Below, in pieces: positions 1 to 7,879 of a stretch of DNA of 64,000 nucleotides; positions within the stretch are counted from its first letter, which is position 1, and each line of letters opens with the position of its first letter. The notes beneath the pieces were generated by a model. The model made no database searches. It had not been told where the DNA came from and saw only the letters and a list, made by a program, of their open reading frames with translations. The position numbers and the translations under genes were made by a program. Source of the stretch: Streptomyces justiciae (lineage in GTDB: Bacteria > Actinomycetota > Actinomycetes > Streptomycetales > Streptomycetaceae); assembly GCF_015163075.1 (NCBI RefSeq), contig NZ_JADDXU010000006.1:372001-436000 (forward strand), given 5' to 3'.

Positions 1-21
1 CTTCAGGATGGTTGTGCTCAT
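1..21 (-). CDS. Second sugar ABC permease, N-terminus only (partial)
   Basis: Only the first seven codons (MSTTILK) are inside the window; the gene runs off the left edge. The ATG lies at 21..19 and overlaps the TGA of the upstream permease (20..18) as ATGA. That is the usual coupling between the MalF-type and MalG-type permease genes of a carbohydrate importer. Its identity is inferred from position alone. Confidence 0.55.
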
Positions 22-956
22 GCCCGGCCCACCTCCTCGCGGAACAGAGACGAGACGACCCGCAGGGCGAAGGTCGCGATGATGATCGAGCCGATGACGA
101 CCAGGACGCCCGCGGCCGAGGCGAGGCCGTTCTCGTGGGCCTGGTAGAAGCTCTGGTAGACGGTGTAGGGGAGGTTCGCCGTGCCCAGGCCGCCGGACGT
201 GATCGTGAAGACCGCGTCGAAGTTCTGGACGATGTAGATCGAGCCCAGCAGGGCGCCCAGTTCCAGGTAGCGGCGCAGGTGCGGGAGCGTGAGGTGGCGG
301 AAGATCTGCCAGTCGCTCGCGCCGTCCACCCTTGCCGCCTCCAGTTGTTGGGGGTCACGGCTCTGCAGGCCCGCCAGCAGGATCAGCATCATGAACGGGG
401 TCCACTGCCACACCAGGGACGCCTCGACCGCGAGGAGCGGGGTGTTGGAGATCCAGTCGGGTTGCGGGCCGCCGACGTAGTGCAACAGGCCGTTCAGCAG
501 GCCGTATTCGGGGTTGTAGAGGACGTGCTTCCACAGCAGTGCCGCCGCCACCGGGACCACCAGGAAGGGGGCGATGAGCAGGGTGCGGACCACTCCTCGG
601 CCCCGGAACTTCCGGTCGAGGAGCAGTGCAAGGACCAGGCCCAGGACCAGGCTGGCCAGGACCACGGCCACCGTCAGCAGGACCGTCGTCCACACCGAGT
701 GGCGCAGGTCCGCGTCGGTGAGGACCTCGCGGTAGTTGTCGACGCCCGTGAAGTGCCGGGCCTTCGGGTAGAGCGCGTTCCAGTCGAAGAACGAGATCAC
801 CAGCGTGGCCACGAACGGGAGTTGAGTGACCGCGATCATGAAGATGAGGGCGGGGAGCAGCGGGGCTCGGGTGGCCCAGGCGCGCAGGCGGGCCGACGGT
901 TGGCGCGTGGTCGGTACGGGTGTGGTGGCCAGGGGGGCCGTCGTCGTCGCGGTCAT
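18..956 (-). CDS. Carbohydrate ABC transporter permease (MalF/UgpA type)
   Basis: A protein of 312 residues with about six membrane segments, the first near residues 35-55. The EAA-loop signature near residue 200 reads LEAARVDGASDWQIF, typical of binding-protein-dependent sugar permeases (ABC-2 family CUT1). It would form half of the membrane channel for the sugar delivered by the lipoprotein encoded just upstream. The ATG (956..954) overlaps the stop of the binding-protein gene, so the two are translationally coupled. No ATPase gene is visible here. CUT1 importers in streptomycetes commonly share the ATPase MsiK, so one need not be local. Confidence 0.9.
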   Translation of the reverse strand: MTATTTAPLATTPVPTTRQPSARLRAWATRAPLLPALIFMIAVTQLPFVATLVISFFDWNALYPKARHFTGVDNYREVLTDADLRHSVWTTVLLTVAVVLASLVLGLVLALLLDRKFRGRGVVRTLLIAPFLVVPVAAALLWKHVLYNPEYGLLNGLLHYVGGPQPDWISNTPLLAVEASLVWQWTPFMMLILLAGLQSRDPQQLEAARVDGASDWQIFRHLTLPHLRRYLELGALLGSIYIVQNFDAVFTITSGGLGTANLPYTVYQSFYQAHENGLASAAGVLVVIGSIIIATFALRVVSSLFREEVGRA

Positions 957-2323
957 CGTCCCTCGTACTCCTCGGAGATCTTCTCGGCGAGCCGCTGGGA
1001 CTTGCTCAGCGCCGACTCGACGGACTGGCGTCCGGCGATCGCCGCGCTGATCTCCTGGGAGACCTTGGTGCCGAGATCGGTGAACTCGGGGATGCCGACG
1101 AACTGGATGCCGGGCGCGGGGCGCGGCTGCACCCCCGGGTCGGTGGGCCGGGCGCCCTCGATGGCCTCCTTGGTCATCTCCTGGAAGGCGGCGGCCTCTT
1201 GGCGGTACGCGGCGTTCGTGTACGTCGAAGCGCGCTTGCCGGCCGGGACGTTGGACCAGCCGATCTCGTCGCCGACGAGTTCCTCGTACTGCTTGCTGGA
1301 GGCCCAGGAGACGAACTTCCAGGCCTTGTCGGGGTTGCGGGAGGCGTCCTGGATGCCCCAGGCCCAGGTGTAGAGCCAGCCGGACGACTTGGTCTCCTCC
1401 ACCGGAGCGGGGGCGTAGCCGATCTTGCCCTTGACCGGGGAGCCCTTCGCCTCCAGGGAACCCGCCGCGCTCGTGGCGTCGTACCACATGGCGACCTTGC
1501 CCTGGGTCATGTTGTTCAGGCACTCGGCGAAGCCGGACTGGGCCGCGCCGGACTCGCCGTGCTCTCGGACCAGGTCGACGTAGAACTTCGCCGCCTTCTC
1601 CCACTCGGGGGAGTCGAGCCGGGCCTTCCAGTCCTTGTCGAACCAGGTGCCGCCGAAGGTGTTCACGACGGTCGTCAGCGGCGCCATCACCTCGCCCCAA
1701 CCGGGCAGTCCGCGCAGGCAGATGCCCTTCATGCCGGACTCGGCGCCGTCCACCTTCGCGGCCAGGTCGGCGACCTGGGTCCAGGTGGGGTGAGCGGGCA
1801 TCGTCAGGCCCTTCGCGGCGAACACGTCCTTGCGGTACATCAGGAAGGACGACTCGCCGTAGAAGGGCTGGCCGTAGAGCTTGCCGTCGTCGCCGGTCAG
1901 GGACTCGCGCATCGGCTTGAGGACGTCCTGTTCGTCGTACGCCGGGTCCTTGGCGACGTAGGAGTCCATCTCGTGCAGCCAGCCGTTGCGGGCGTAGATC
2001 GGTATCTCGTAGTTGGAGAGGGTCGCGACGTCGTACTGGCCGGCCTGGTTGGCGAAGTCCTGGCTGATCTTGTCGCGGACGTCGTTCTCCGGCAGCACGG
2101 TGAAGTTGACCTTGATGCCGGTCTCCTCGGTGAAGCGCGGGGCAAGCTTCTGGAGTTCGGTCATCTGGGGGTTGTTGACCATGAGGACGTTGATCGAGTC
2201 GCCGCCCGATCCCGCCCCGCCGGCTCCGGCCCAGCAGCCGGAGAGCAGCGGGGCGAGCAGCGTCCCTGCGGCGGCCAGGGCGAGCGGGGCTCGCGGTGGC
2301 CGTCGTCGGCTCGGGGTTCGCAT
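953..2323 (-). CDS. Extracellular solute-binding lipoprotein, carbohydrate ABC importer
   Basis: A protein of 456 residues. The N-terminus has several arginines, a hydrophobic stretch and the lipobox LLSGC, so it should be a membrane-anchored family 1 binding protein. The substrate is unknown. I chose the ATG at 2323 because AGGAGCG lies 6 bases before it; an in-frame ATG at 2338 has no such site. The gene sits between the deoR-type regulator and the permease, which suggests it is the first structural gene of a sugar- or polyol-inducible operon. A small hairpin (GGCGCG 2355-2360 with CGCGCC 2372-2377) lies in the 77-bp gap upstream. Confidence 0.9.
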   Translation of the reverse strand: MRTPSRRRPPRAPLALAAAGTLLAPLLSGCWAGAGGAGSGGDSINVLMVNNPQMTELQKLAPRFTEETGIKVNFTVLPENDVRDKISQDFANQAGQYDVATLSNYEIPIYARNGWLHEMDSYVAKDPAYDEQDVLKPMRESLTGDDGKLYGQPFYGESSFLMYRKDVFAAKGLTMPAHPTWTQVADLAAKVDGAESGMKGICLRGLPGWGEVMAPLTTVVNTFGGTWFDKDWKARLDSPEWEKAAKFYVDLVREHGESGAAQSGFAECLNNMTQGKVAMWYDATSAAGSLEAKGSPVKGKIGYAPAPVEETKSSGWLYTWAWGIQDASRNPDKAWKFVSWASSKQYEELVGDEIGWSNVPAGKRASTYTNAAYRQEAAAFQEMTKEAIEGARPTDPGVQPRPAPGIQFVGIPEFTDLGTKVSQEISAAIAGRQSVESALSKSQRLAEKISEEYEGR

Positions 2324-2400
2324 GGATCGCTCCTGCATAAATGGGGAGATAAAGGGCGCGACAGGGTGTGACGCGCCGCATCGAGGGGTGGGTTGGGCTT

Positions 2401-3168
2401 TCAGACGCGGATGACTTGTGGCCCGAGCAGGGAGTAGCGGTGGGCCTCCGCCGACGGCAGCAGCGTGCTCGTGACGATCGCCTCCAGTACGCCGATCTCC
2501 GCGAACCGGCAGAAGCTGACCGCCCCGAACTTGGTGTGGACGCCCGCGAACACCGTGCGGCGCGCGGCCCGGATGGCCTGCGCCTTGACCTCGCTGACGG
2601 CCGGGTCGGGGGTGGTGAGGCCGTGTTCGCGGGAGATGCCGTTGGCGCCGATGTAGGCGAGGTCGACGACGAAGCCGGCGAGCATCTTCGTCGTCCAGTG
2701 GTCCACGGTGGCGAGCGTGCCGGGGCGGACCCGGCCGCCGAGGAGCAGGACGGAGGTGTTCTCCGCCTCGGCGAGCGCGCCGGCTACCGGGAGGGACGCG
2801 GTGACCACGGTCAGCGGGCGGTCCCTGGGCAGCGCCTCGGCGATGAGCTGGGGGGTGAAGCCCTCGTCGACGAAGACGGTCTCGGCGTCGCCGAGCAGTT
2901 CGGCCGCGGCGGTGGCGATCCTGCGTTTCTCGGGGACATGGCTGGTGGCGCGGAATGCGAGCGTCGTTTCGAAGCCGGCGCTCTCCACGGGGTAGGCGCC
3001 GCCGTGGGTGCGGCGGATGAGGCCGTGGTCCTCCAGGGCGCGGAGGTCTCGGCGGACGGTTTCCTTGGCCACGCCGAGCTGGGTGGCGAGGGTGTTGACG
3101 TCCACGGCGCCGGTCCTGCGGGCGGCCTGGACGATTTCCCGCTGGCGTTCTTCCGCGGTGCTGGTCAT
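2401..3168 (-). CDS. DeoR/GlpR-family transcriptional regulator
   Basis: A protein of 255 residues. An N-terminal winged helix (about residues 6-58, with the family-typical VAKETVRRDLRALEDHGLI) is followed by a DeoR sugar-phosphate sensor domain containing VFVDEGFT and LLGGRVRPG. DeoR proteins are usually repressors released by a phosphorylated sugar. It is the first gene of the minus-strand operon that continues into the binding protein and permeases, so it most likely controls that importer. Two TGCCCGTTCGGGC copies and two TGCAGGAA copies upstream (3194-3291) are candidate binding sites. AGGAAAG precedes the ATG by 11 bases. Confidence 0.92.
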   Translation of the reverse strand: MTSTAEERQREIVQAARRTGAVDVNTLATQLGVAKETVRRDLRALEDHGLIRRTHGGAYPVESAGFETTLAFRATSHVPEKRRIATAAAELLGDAETVFVDEGFTPQLIAEALPRDRPLTVVTASLPVAGALAEAENTSVLLLGGRVRPGTLATVDHWTTKMLAGFVVDLAYIGANGISREHGLTTPDPAVSEVKAQAIRAARRTVFAGVHTKFGAVSFCRFAEIGVLEAIVTSTLLPSAEAHRYSLLGPQVIRV

Positions 3169-3193
3169 GAGGTCACCCGCTTTCCTGGTGCAC

Positions 3194-3291
3194 TGCCCGT
3201 TCGGGCCGTCTGCAGGAAGTTCTACAGCGGGTGGGAGGCGGTGACCAGGCCTGTTGCAGGAAGGATAGTGACCGGGTGTGCCCGTTCGGGC
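3194..3291 (-). promoter_or_regulatory. Candidate DeoR operator region (mirror-ordered repeats)
   Basis: The palindrome-containing TGCCCGTTCGGGC occurs at 3194-3206 and 3279-3291. Inside that pair TGCAGGAA occurs at 3211-3218 and 3255-3262. The order is therefore palindrome, TGCAGGAA, TGCAGGAA, palindrome, immediately upstream of the deoR-type gene. Repeated half-sites of this kind are usual for autoregulated DeoR repressors. The link to this regulator is inference. Confidence 0.4.
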
Positions 3292-3345
3292 AGGCTGCGC
3301 CGAAGCGCTCGGGGAGTGCGGTTGTGTGGCGGCTGCGGGTGCGTT

Positions 3346-3375
3346 CTGGCTGGTCGCGCAGTTCCCCGCGCCCCT
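3346..3375 (+). repeat. Dispersed Streptomyces-type intergenic repeat (copy 1)
   Basis: Contains GGCTGGTCGCGCAGTTCC followed by CCGCGCCCCT. The same core recurs at 8633-8661 (inverted) and 23675-23703, and a related hairpin version at 39687-39721. All copies are intergenic. Confidence 0.75.
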
Positions 3376-3431
3376 GGACGGGCGCTGACGCGCCCCGTCC
3401 AGGCATCACCTCTGTTGCCCGGATACGCCTG

Positions 3432-3458
3432 CGGACGGGCCCGTTCGGTGCCCGTCCG
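3432..3458 (-). terminator. Hairpin downstream of udh
   Basis: Perfect 9-bp stem, CGGACGGGC (3432-3440) with GCCCGTCCG (3450-3458), and a 9-nt loop. It starts 18 bases past the udh stop. There is no clear U-run, which is common for high-GC actinobacterial terminators. Confidence 0.55.
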
Positions 3459-3476
3459 TAGTGTGATCGAGACAGA

Positions 3477-4286
3477 CTAGTACGGCCAGATCGGCGGGTC
3501 GCTCACGAAGTGGCCGCCCAGGTAGGCGTGGGCGATGTTGTCGGGGTCCAGGTCGCCCTGTTCGGCGATCAGTTTCTCGGCGTACGGCTCGGAGTCGTCC
3601 TGGGGGTCGTAGCCGAGGGCGCGGGCCGTGGTCAGGTCCCACCACAGGCGGGTGTTGGCGGAGGAGCCGTAGACGACCGTGTGCTTGACGTCCTCGGCGG
3701 TCAGGGCCGCGTGCAGGAGGCGGGCGCCGTCGGCGGGGCTCATCCAGACCGAGAGCATGCGGACGCTGGTGGGCTCGGCGAAGCAGGAGCCGATGCGGAC
3801 CGAGACCGTCTCCAGGCCGTACTTGTCCCAGTACAGCTGGGCGAGGTCCTCGCCGAAGGACTTGGACAGGCCGTAGAAGGTGTCCGGGCGGTGCGGGGTG
3901 TCGATCGGGATGAGCGGGGCGTCGCCCTCGGGGCGCGGGGTGAAGCCCACCGCGTGGTTGGAGGAGGCGAAGACGATCCGCGGGACGCCCTCCTCGCGGG
4001 CGGCCTCGTACAGGTTGTACGTGCCCTCGATGTTCGCCTTGAGGATCTTGTCGAAGGACGCTTCCAGGGAGATGCCCGCGAGGTGGATGATCGCGTCGAC
4101 GCCCCGGACGGCTTCGCGGACCGCGTCCTTGTCGGCGAGGTCCGCGACGATCGCGTCCGGTTCGCCCTCGATCGGCAGCAGGTCGAGCAGGCGCAGTTCG
4201 TAGCCGTACGCGGGCAGCAGCTCTCGCATCAGGGTGCCGAGGCCGCCGGCGGCGCCTGTGAGCAGAACGGTGCGGGGCGCTGGCAT
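3477..4286 (-). CDS. udh: Uronate dehydrogenase (NAD-dependent SDR/epimerase fold)
   Basis: A protein of 269 residues. The Rossmann motif GAAGGLG lies near the N-terminus and the catalytic YGLSK (YxxxK) near residue 145. The family-typical stretches IIHLAGISLE and FASSNHAVGF match uronate dehydrogenases (EC 1.1.1.203). These oxidise D-galacturonate or D-glucuronate to the aldaric acid lactone in the cytoplasm. AAGGAGAA precedes the ATG at 4286 by 7 bases; a longer reading to 4343 lacks such a site. It is divergent from the ketodeoxyglucarate dehydratase gene, and both fit galacturonate catabolism downstream of the pectinases at 13-36 kb. Confidence 0.85.
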   Translation of the reverse strand: MPAPRTVLLTGAAGGLGTLMRELLPAYGYELRLLDLLPIEGEPDAIVADLADKDAVREAVRGVDAIIHLAGISLEASFDKILKANIEGTYNLYEAAREEGVPRIVFASSNHAVGFTPRPEGDAPLIPIDTPHRPDTFYGLSKSFGEDLAQLYWDKYGLETVSVRIGSCFAEPTSVRMLSVWMSPADGARLLHAALTAEDVKHTVVYGSSANTRLWWDLTTARALGYDPQDDSEPYAEKLIAEQGDLDPDNIAHAYLGGHFVSDPPIWPY

Positions 4287-4313
4287 GCTCGGTTCTCCTT
4301 GGAGTGGACCCGT

Positions 4314-4391
4314 ATTCACATTCGTGGACAAGCTAAGGATCATCGGCTCGTCTCGTCAAGGGTGGTGCGGGTCATGTTCATAAATGTAAAC
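4314..4391. promoter_or_regulatory. Paired 16-bp operator-like motif between udh and kdgD
   Basis: GTTCATAAATGTAAAC (plus strand, 4376-4391) and GTCCACGAATGTGAAT (minus strand of 4314-4329) agree at 11 of 16 bases, and every difference is a transition. The copies face opposite ways in the 174-bp divergent promoter region. They could bind one regulator that controls both genes. Confidence 0.45.
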
Positions 4392-4460
4392 TTCGATCAG
4401 AATCCCGCACGCTGGTTTTTCTTGCTCCGACGCCGCCGTTTCTCGTTCTAGGGAGTGCCC

Positions 4461-5405
4461 GTGACGCCTGCCGACCTCGCCGCTCGCCTCGGCATCCCCA
4501 GCGGGCCGCTGTTCTTCCCCGTCACCGCCTACGGTCCCGACGGCGCCGTCGACCTCGACACCTACCGCGCGCATGTCCGCCGGGGCGTCGAGGCGGGGGC
4601 CGCCGCCGTGTTCGCCTGCTGCGGCACCGGGGAGTTCCACGCGCTCACGCCCGAGGAGTTCGAGGCGTGCGTACGGGCCGCGGTCGAGGCCACCGAGGGA
4701 CGGGTGCCGGTCGTCGCGGGCGCCGGGTACGGCACCGCACTCGCCGTGCGGTACGCGCGGCTCGCCGAGGCGGCCGGCGCGGACGGGCTGCTCGCCCTGC
4801 CGCCGTACCTGGTCATCGCCGGACAGGAGGGGCTGCTGCGGCACTACCGCGAGCTCGCCGCCGCCACCGCGCTGCCCGTCATCGTCTACCAGCGCGACAA
4901 CGCCGTGTTCACCCCGGAGACCGTCGTCGAACTGGCCCGTACGCAAGGGATCGTCGGGCTCAAGGACGGGCTCGGCGACCTCGACCTGATGCAGCGGATC
5001 GTCAGCGCCGTACGGAGTGAGGTCCCGGGCGACTTCCTCTACTTCAACGGACTGCCGACCGCCGAACAGACCCAGCTCGCCTATCGTGCCGTCGGGGTGC
5101 CGCTCTACTCGTCCGCCGTCTTCTGCTTCGCCCCCGAGATCGCCCTCGCCTTCCACGGGGCGCTGGAGACGGGCGACCGGGCGATGGTGGACCGCCTTCT
5201 CGACGGCTTCTACCGTCCCTTCGTCGAACTGCGCGCCCAGGGTCGCGGTTACGCCGTCGCGTTGGTCAAGGCGGGTGTCCGACTGCGCGGGCTCGACGTG
5301 GGGGAGGTCAGGCCGCCGCTGCACGAGCCGACCGAGGACCATGTGAAGCGGCTCGCGCAGATCATCGAACGCGGCTACGCGCTGCTGGAGGAGGAGAGCA
5401 AGTGA
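4461..5405 (+). CDS. kdgD: 5-dehydro-4-deoxyglucarate dehydratase
   Basis: A protein of 314 residues in the DHDPS/NAL aldolase superfamily. The Schiff-base lysine lies in IVGLKDGLGD, and the sugar-acid-type active-site stretch reads FACCGTGEFHALTPEEF. This family (EC 4.2.1.41) dehydrates and decarboxylates 5-keto-4-deoxyglucarate to alpha-ketoglutarate semialdehyde. I chose the GTG at 4461 because GGGAG (4451-4455) lies 5 bases before it; the in-frame GTG at 4455 overlaps that site. It is divergent from udh and its stop overlaps the next start as GTGA. The product should be oxidised by the dehydrogenase at 42726-44255. Confidence 0.88.
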   Translation: MTPADLAARLGIPSGPLFFPVTAYGPDGAVDLDTYRAHVRRGVEAGAAAVFACCGTGEFHALTPEEFEACVRAAVEATEGRVPVVAGAGYGTALAVRYARLAEAAGADGLLALPPYLVIAGQEGLLRHYRELAAATALPVIVYQRDNAVFTPETVVELARTQGIVGLKDGLGDLDLMQRIVSAVRSEVPGDFLYFNGLPTAEQTQLAYRAVGVPLYSSAVFCFAPEIALAFHGALETGDRAMVDRLLDGFYRPFVELRAQGRGYAVALVKAGVRLRGLDVGEVRPPLHEPTEDHVKRLAQIIERGYALLEEESK

Positions 5406-6565
5406 AGGCGTCGACATTCGTCTACCCCTGGGACGTCAACGGAGATCCGCAGGCCGCCGGAACCATCGCGGCCACCGGCGTCCAGCAGGTGACGCTCGCC
5501 TCCGCCTACCACTCCACGCGCGCGCTGACGCCCCGCCACCCGCGCCACCGCATCGTCACCGCCGAGCACGCGGCCGTGCTCTACCCCACCGACGACCGTT
5601 GGCAGGGCCGGGAGTTGCGTCCCTACACGGCCGGTGACTGGGCGCCCGGCGACGCCTTCGGCGAGGCGGCCGCCGCGCTCACCGACGCCGGTCTCGAGGT
5701 GCACACCTGGGTGGTCCTCGCGCACAACTCCCGGCTGGGCGCCGAGCATCCGGACACCTCCGTCGTCAACGCCTACGGCGACCGCTACCCATGGGCCCCG
5801 TGCATCGCCCAGCCCGCCACGCGCGCGTACCTCGTCGACCTGGCCGCCGAGGCGGCGGTACGGCCGGGCGCGCACGGCACCGAACTGGAGTCCCTCGGCT
5901 GGTACGGCCTCCAGCATCTGCACGCCCACGACAAGACCGGCGGCATCGGCCTCGGCGACGCGGGCCTGTACCTGATGGCCCTCTGCTTCTGCCCCACCTG
6001 CCGGGAGGGCTACGGCGCGCAGGGCGTCGACGCCGACGAGCTGGCGGCCGTCGTCCGCGCCGCCCTGGAGCCGGTGTGGCGGGGGGCGCCGTCCGACGGG
6101 GGCTGGGACGGGGTCGAGAAGCTGCTGGGTGCTTCGATGGCGGGCGCCACGCGCGCGTGGCGTGACGACACCGCCCGTACGCTCCAGGAGGCGGCGGTGA
6201 CTGCGGTGCGCGGTGCCGCTCCGGAGGGCTTCCAGGTTCTGCTGCACGCCGACCCGGTCTCGTACCACGTCGGCGCCAACCCCGGCGTGGACCCGGCGCA
6301 CATCCTGTCCGTCGCGGACGGGGTGGTCGTGCCCTGTGCCGGCGGGCCGGGCCTTCTGACCCCGTTCGCGGAGGTCGGGGCCGAGGGTTCCGTCGTCGCC
6401 GCCAACTTCACCGTCGTCTCCGGCATGGGCGGCAGCCCCGGCACCCTCGCCTCGGACGCGGCACGCGCGCGTGCGCTCGGGGCCACGGAACTGCGGCTGT
6501 ATCACGCCGGGTTGGCGTCGGACGCGGACCTGGAGGCGGTGCGGTCGGCGCTCGCCGGGTTGTGA
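5402..6565 (+). CDS. Unrecognised protein, barrel-like, linked to aldarate catabolism
   Basis: A protein of 387 residues without signal peptide or membrane segments. It has a CFCPTC cluster near residue 200 and scattered His/Asp-rich stretches (LQHLHAHDKTGG). CFCxxC clusters occur in some putative glycosidase-like TIM-barrel families, so a hydrolase or isomerase acting on an oligouronide or sugar acid is possible but unproven. The GTG start overlaps the kdgD stop (GTGA), so the genes are coupled and probably functionally linked. The last 64 bp overlap the convergent MFS gene. Confidence 0.75.
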   Translation: MKASTFVYPWDVNGDPQAAGTIAATGVQQVTLASAYHSTRALTPRHPRHRIVTAEHAAVLYPTDDRWQGRELRPYTAGDWAPGDAFGEAAAALTDAGLEVHTWVVLAHNSRLGAEHPDTSVVNAYGDRYPWAPCIAQPATRAYLVDLAAEAAVRPGAHGTELESLGWYGLQHLHAHDKTGGIGLGDAGLYLMALCFCPTCREGYGAQGVDADELAAVVRAALEPVWRGAPSDGGWDGVEKLLGASMAGATRAWRDDTARTLQEAAVTAVRGAAPEGFQVLLHADPVSYHVGANPGVDPAHILSVADGVVVPCAGGPGLLTPFAEVGAEGSVVAANFTVVSGMGGSPGTLASDAARARALGATELRLYHAGLASDADLEAVRSALAGL

Positions 6566-7752
6566 AGCAGGGGGAGGGCGGTGGCCAGCCACGCTGCGCC
6601 CAGGATCGGCAACAGGGGGCGTAGGCCGAGCGGTTCGATCAGTGCGGCGCCTGCGGCCAGGCCGAGGACGTTCGGGGCGAACACCAAGGTGTTGGCCGTG
6701 GCGATGGTGCGGCCGAGCAGGGTGGGTGGGGTGTCCCGTTGTACGGCTGTCAGTACGGTCACCAGCACACACGGCAGGCCCAGGCCGATCGCCGCGCTGC
6801 ACGCCAGCGCCAGCGGGTCGGCCGGTATCGCGCGCAGGCCCGCCGCGACTGCCGTCAGCGCGATGCCGTACGCCGCGAACCGGCGCTCGCCGAAGCGCCG
6901 CAGCGCGGGGCCGGAGAGCAGGCCGGCCGTCAGGGAACCGGCACCCTGGACGGCGTACAGGACACCGGTGTACGCGGGGGCGTGGCCGAGGGCGTCCACG
7001 ACCGCGTAGATCAGCGCGCCGTTGAGGCCGGCGAAGAGCATGGTGGTGCCGCCGGCCAGGACGAGGGGGCGGAGCCGGGGGTGTCGCCACAGGTGGCGGG
7101 CGCCCTCGGTGGTCTGTGCGCGCCAGGTGAGGGTGGGGCGTCGGTCGGGGCGGGGCTCGTGGACGCGGAGGCGGGTGTACAGGCCGACAGCGATCAGGAA
7201 CGTGGCGGCGTCCAGGGCTGCGACGGCCGGGCCGCCGTACGTCGCGTACAGGCCCGCGCCTGCGAGTGGGGCGAGGAGTTTCATGCCCTCCGTGGCCGAC
7301 ATGCGCAGGCCGTTGAAGTCGCCGAGGAGGGTGTGGTCCACGGCTGTCGCGACGAGGGCGGACTCTGCGGCGTCGTGGACGATGCCGGTCGCGCCGTATA
7401 CGAAGAGCACCGTGAAGAGGAGCCACAGGTCGGCGGGGGCGTCCACGGTGGTGAGGGTGAGCAGGAGGGTGGCGAGGAGCAGGTTCGCTGCGATGAGGAG
7501 CGGTTTGCGGCGGCTGCGGTCGGCGAGGGTGCCGAGGGCGGGGCCGGCCAGGGTGGGGGTCCACATCGCGAGCATGCAGAGTGCGGCGAGGCTGTTCGAG
7601 CCGGTGAGGTCCTTGACCCAGACGCCGGAGGCCAGCCAGAGGGCGGAGGTGCCGAAGCCGGAGACGATGACCACGGTGAGGTAGAGGCGGGCGTTGTGGT
7701 CGTGGAGGAGGGGGCGGGGGTTTGGGGGCTTCGGGGGCTTCGGGGGTGTCAT
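6502..7752 (-). CDS. MFS transporter (12-TM exporter type)
   Basis: A protein of 416 residues with about twelve hydrophobic segments. The loop between helices 2 and 3 carries GTLADRSRRKPLL, the MFS motif A variant of the enterobactin-exporter/macrolide-efflux (MFS_3) branch. The N-terminus is an odd MTPPKPPKPPNP stretch written by a short 9-bp tandem repeat (about 7728-7748). The substrate is unknown. The 3' end overlaps the convergent gene at 5402-6565 by 64 bp, so simultaneous transcription would make complementary RNA. Confidence 0.85.
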   Translation of the reverse strand: MTPPKPPKPPNPRPLLHDHNARLYLTVVIVSGFGTSALWLASGVWVKDLTGSNSLAALCMLAMWTPTLAGPALGTLADRSRRKPLLIAANLLLATLLLTLTTVDAPADLWLLFTVLFVYGATGIVHDAAESALVATAVDHTLLGDFNGLRMSATEGMKLLAPLAGAGLYATYGGPAVAALDAATFLIAVGLYTRLRVHEPRPDRRPTLTWRAQTTEGARHLWRHPRLRPLVLAGGTTMLFAGLNGALIYAVVDALGHAPAYTGVLYAVQGAGSLTAGLLSGPALRRFGERRFAAYGIALTAVAAGLRAIPADPLALACSAAIGLGLPCVLVTVLTAVQRDTPPTLLGRTIATANTLVFAPNVLGLAAGAALIEPLGLRPLLPILGAAWLATALPLLHNPASADRTASRSASDANPA

Positions 7753-7879
7753 GTCTGTTGATCGTGGAGCTAAGGAGGGGGTGGTGGGATGGGGAAGGTG
7801 CCCTAGAAATCGGTGGGCGGCGATGAGTTTTGGCGGTGGGGGCGGTCCATCCTTCAGACGACGCTCTGAGGAGAAGCGA

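Larger units (their letters stand above)
3169..3476. other. Intergenic region: deoR promoter side and udh 3' side
   Basis: This 308-bp stretch shows no convincing gene. It holds, left to right, the candidate deoR operators (3194-3291), a copy of the dispersed GGCTGGTCGCGCAGTTCC-type repeat (3346-3375) and a 9-bp hairpin (3432-3458) that could end udh transcription. Confidence 0.6.
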
